From the NCBI GenBank assembly GCA_017405545.1, contig JAFRAF010000200.1:1-6175 (forward strand): a stretch of 6,175 bases of DNA. Reading direction: 5' to 3'. The notes under the pieces were generated by a model. It was not told the DNA's origin and ran no database searches. It saw only the letters and a list, made by a program, of their open reading frames with translations. The stretch is from Oscillospiraceae bacterium (GTDB lineage: Bacteria > Bacillota > Clostridia > Oscillospirales > Oscillospiraceae). Positions 5,412 to 6,175 of the stretch are shown here, piece by piece (the stretch's first letter is position 1; each line of letters starts with the position of its first letter). Made by a program: the position numbers and the translations under genes.

Positions 5412-6175
5412 CTAAACAATGCGCTTGGCGCCGTACCAGACTCTGGTGTAATAGGAGCTGCTGAGGCTACTGACTATTACGCCCACGCTGGGGGTGGAGG
5501 CGTGTACAAAGTATCCGTCGCCGATGTAGATGCCCACATGGGTAACAGAGCTGCCATTTGAGGAGAAGAACACCAGGTCGCCGGCCTGAAGCTCGGACTT
5601 GGATACCGCGACGCCGTTGTTTCTGTACTGCTGGGAAGCGGTTCTGGACAGGGAATAGCCGTACTGACCGTAGCAGTAGTACACCAGACCTGAACAGTCA
5701 AAACCGGAGGAGGGGGACTCAGCGCCGTAGACGTAGGGGTAGCCAACATACTTCAGGGCCAGATTGGCTACACTGTTGCCCTTGGCGGAGTTGCCGGTGG
5801 GGGTGGGAGTGCTGCCGCTGAGGTTTGCATCCGGGTCAGTGCTCTGGTTCGTGCTGCTGGCAGCGCCGGTGATCTTGAACAGATCGGAGCGGATATAGCC
5901 CTTGCCGCTGCTTGTGTCGAACTTGTTCCAGCCGTTGTTGATGCCCACCACATTCAGCTTTGTGCCGCTGTTGCAGGTGGTGATGATGTCGTTGTCCGTG
6001 GAGGGGCCGCTGCGGATCCTCACACTGTTGCCGGTGACAACGCCGCTGGCATCGAAGTTCTCGGCAGTGAGGATATGGGTGATGTAATCCGTGCTGATAT
6101 AACCGACCTTGCCCTGGTAGTTTATCTTATACCACTGGTCATTGGTCTTTTCCAGAACAACGGGGATCGCGCCGC
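5412..6175 (-). CDS. SH3b/NlpC-P60 cell-wall hydrolase (C-terminal part; start outside window)
   Basis: Probable secreted peptidoglycan endopeptidase, cutting stem peptides (often D-gamma-glutamyl-diamino-acid bonds, from family knowledge). The frame is open from the right edge, giving 253 complete residues before TAG at 5412-5414. An incomplete SH3b module (visible residues 1-33, with NDQWYKINYQGKVGYIS) is followed by a second one (about 46-101, VRIRSGPSTDNDII and NNGWNKF...GYIRSDLF), the usual wall-binding arrangement. A Ser/Thr/Pro/Asn-rich linker (about 102-132) leads to the NlpC/P60 domain. The catalytic Cys is in FDCSGLVYY (TGT, complement of 5694-5696), the catalytic His in THVGIYIG (CAT, 5538-5540) and the third residue is the His of FVHAS (CAC, 5502-5504); the triad is intact. 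A start inside the window at GTG 6021-6023 would cut into an SH3b domain, so it is rejected in favour of a gene extending past 6175. A signal peptide and further SH3b repeats are expected outside. It is followed by the terminator at 5261-5300. Confidence 0.9.
   Translation of the reverse strand, partial: GAIPVVLEKTNDQWYKINYQGKVGYISTDYITHILTAENFDASGVVTGNSVRIRSGPSTDNDIITTCNSGTKLNVVGINNGWNKFDTSSGKGYIRSDLFKITGAASSTNQSTDPDANLSGSTPTPTGNSAKGNSVANLALKYVGYPYVYGAESPSSGFDCSGLVYYCYGQYGYSLSRTASQQYRNNGVAVSKSELQAGDLVFFSSNGSSVTHVGIYIGDGYFVHASTPSVGVIVSSLSSSYYTRVWYGAKRIV

Noticed and set aside
5225..5464. A 79-codon frame overlapping the alaX stop
   Set aside because: It reads through the terminator hairpin and into the antisense of the NlpC/P60 gene; composition is not protein-like.

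Overview
The window looks like an ordinary chromosomal segment of a GC-rich member of the Clostridia, most likely from the Oscillospirales/Oscillospiraceae. The evidence is strong AAGGAG-type ribosome binding sites, frequent ATA (Ile) and AGG (Arg) codons in otherwise GC-rich genes, and the gene set: an Uup-type ABC-F ATPase, a GreA-like factor, a long AlaX and an SH3/NlpC-P60 hydrolase. The assignment is an inference from style and content, not from a marker gene. I see no rRNA, tRNA, CRISPR array, insertion sequence or phage gene.

Layout. Bases 1-470 (minus) hold the 5' two-thirds of an RsuA-type 16S rRNA pseudouridine synthase that runs off the left edge. It diverges from a rightward pair, an Uup-type ABC-F ATPase (543-2324) and a GreA-family transcript cleavage factor (2393-2896), closed by a strong hairpin terminator. 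A leftward metallo-beta-lactamase-fold protein of the COG1237 type (3010-3828) converges on that pair across a hairpin-rich gap. It is divergent from a long-form alanyl-tRNA editing protein, AlaX-L (4062-5228). Their 233-bp shared upstream region contains a near-consensus promoter whose -10 element lies in a perfect palindrome. Bases 5412-6175 (minus) hold the C-terminal part of a secreted-type hydrolase with two SH3b modules and an NlpC/P60 domain, cut by the right edge. A 12-bp-stem terminator lies between it and alaX.

How the genes fit together. Four of the six genes serve gene expression: rRNA modification (RsuA), ribosome or branched-DNA ATPase (Uup), rescue of arrested RNA polymerase (GreA) and translation fidelity (AlaX). 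The MBL protein has no secure substrate, and the NlpC/P60 protein belongs to the cell wall. The genes look like neighbours in separate transcription units rather than one pathway, apart from the probable uup-greA pair.

I do not see a convincing new system. The points most worth checking are in the non-coding DNA: the symmetric -10 region and possible leader hairpin between the MBL gene and alaX, and the dyads in the other intergenic gaps.
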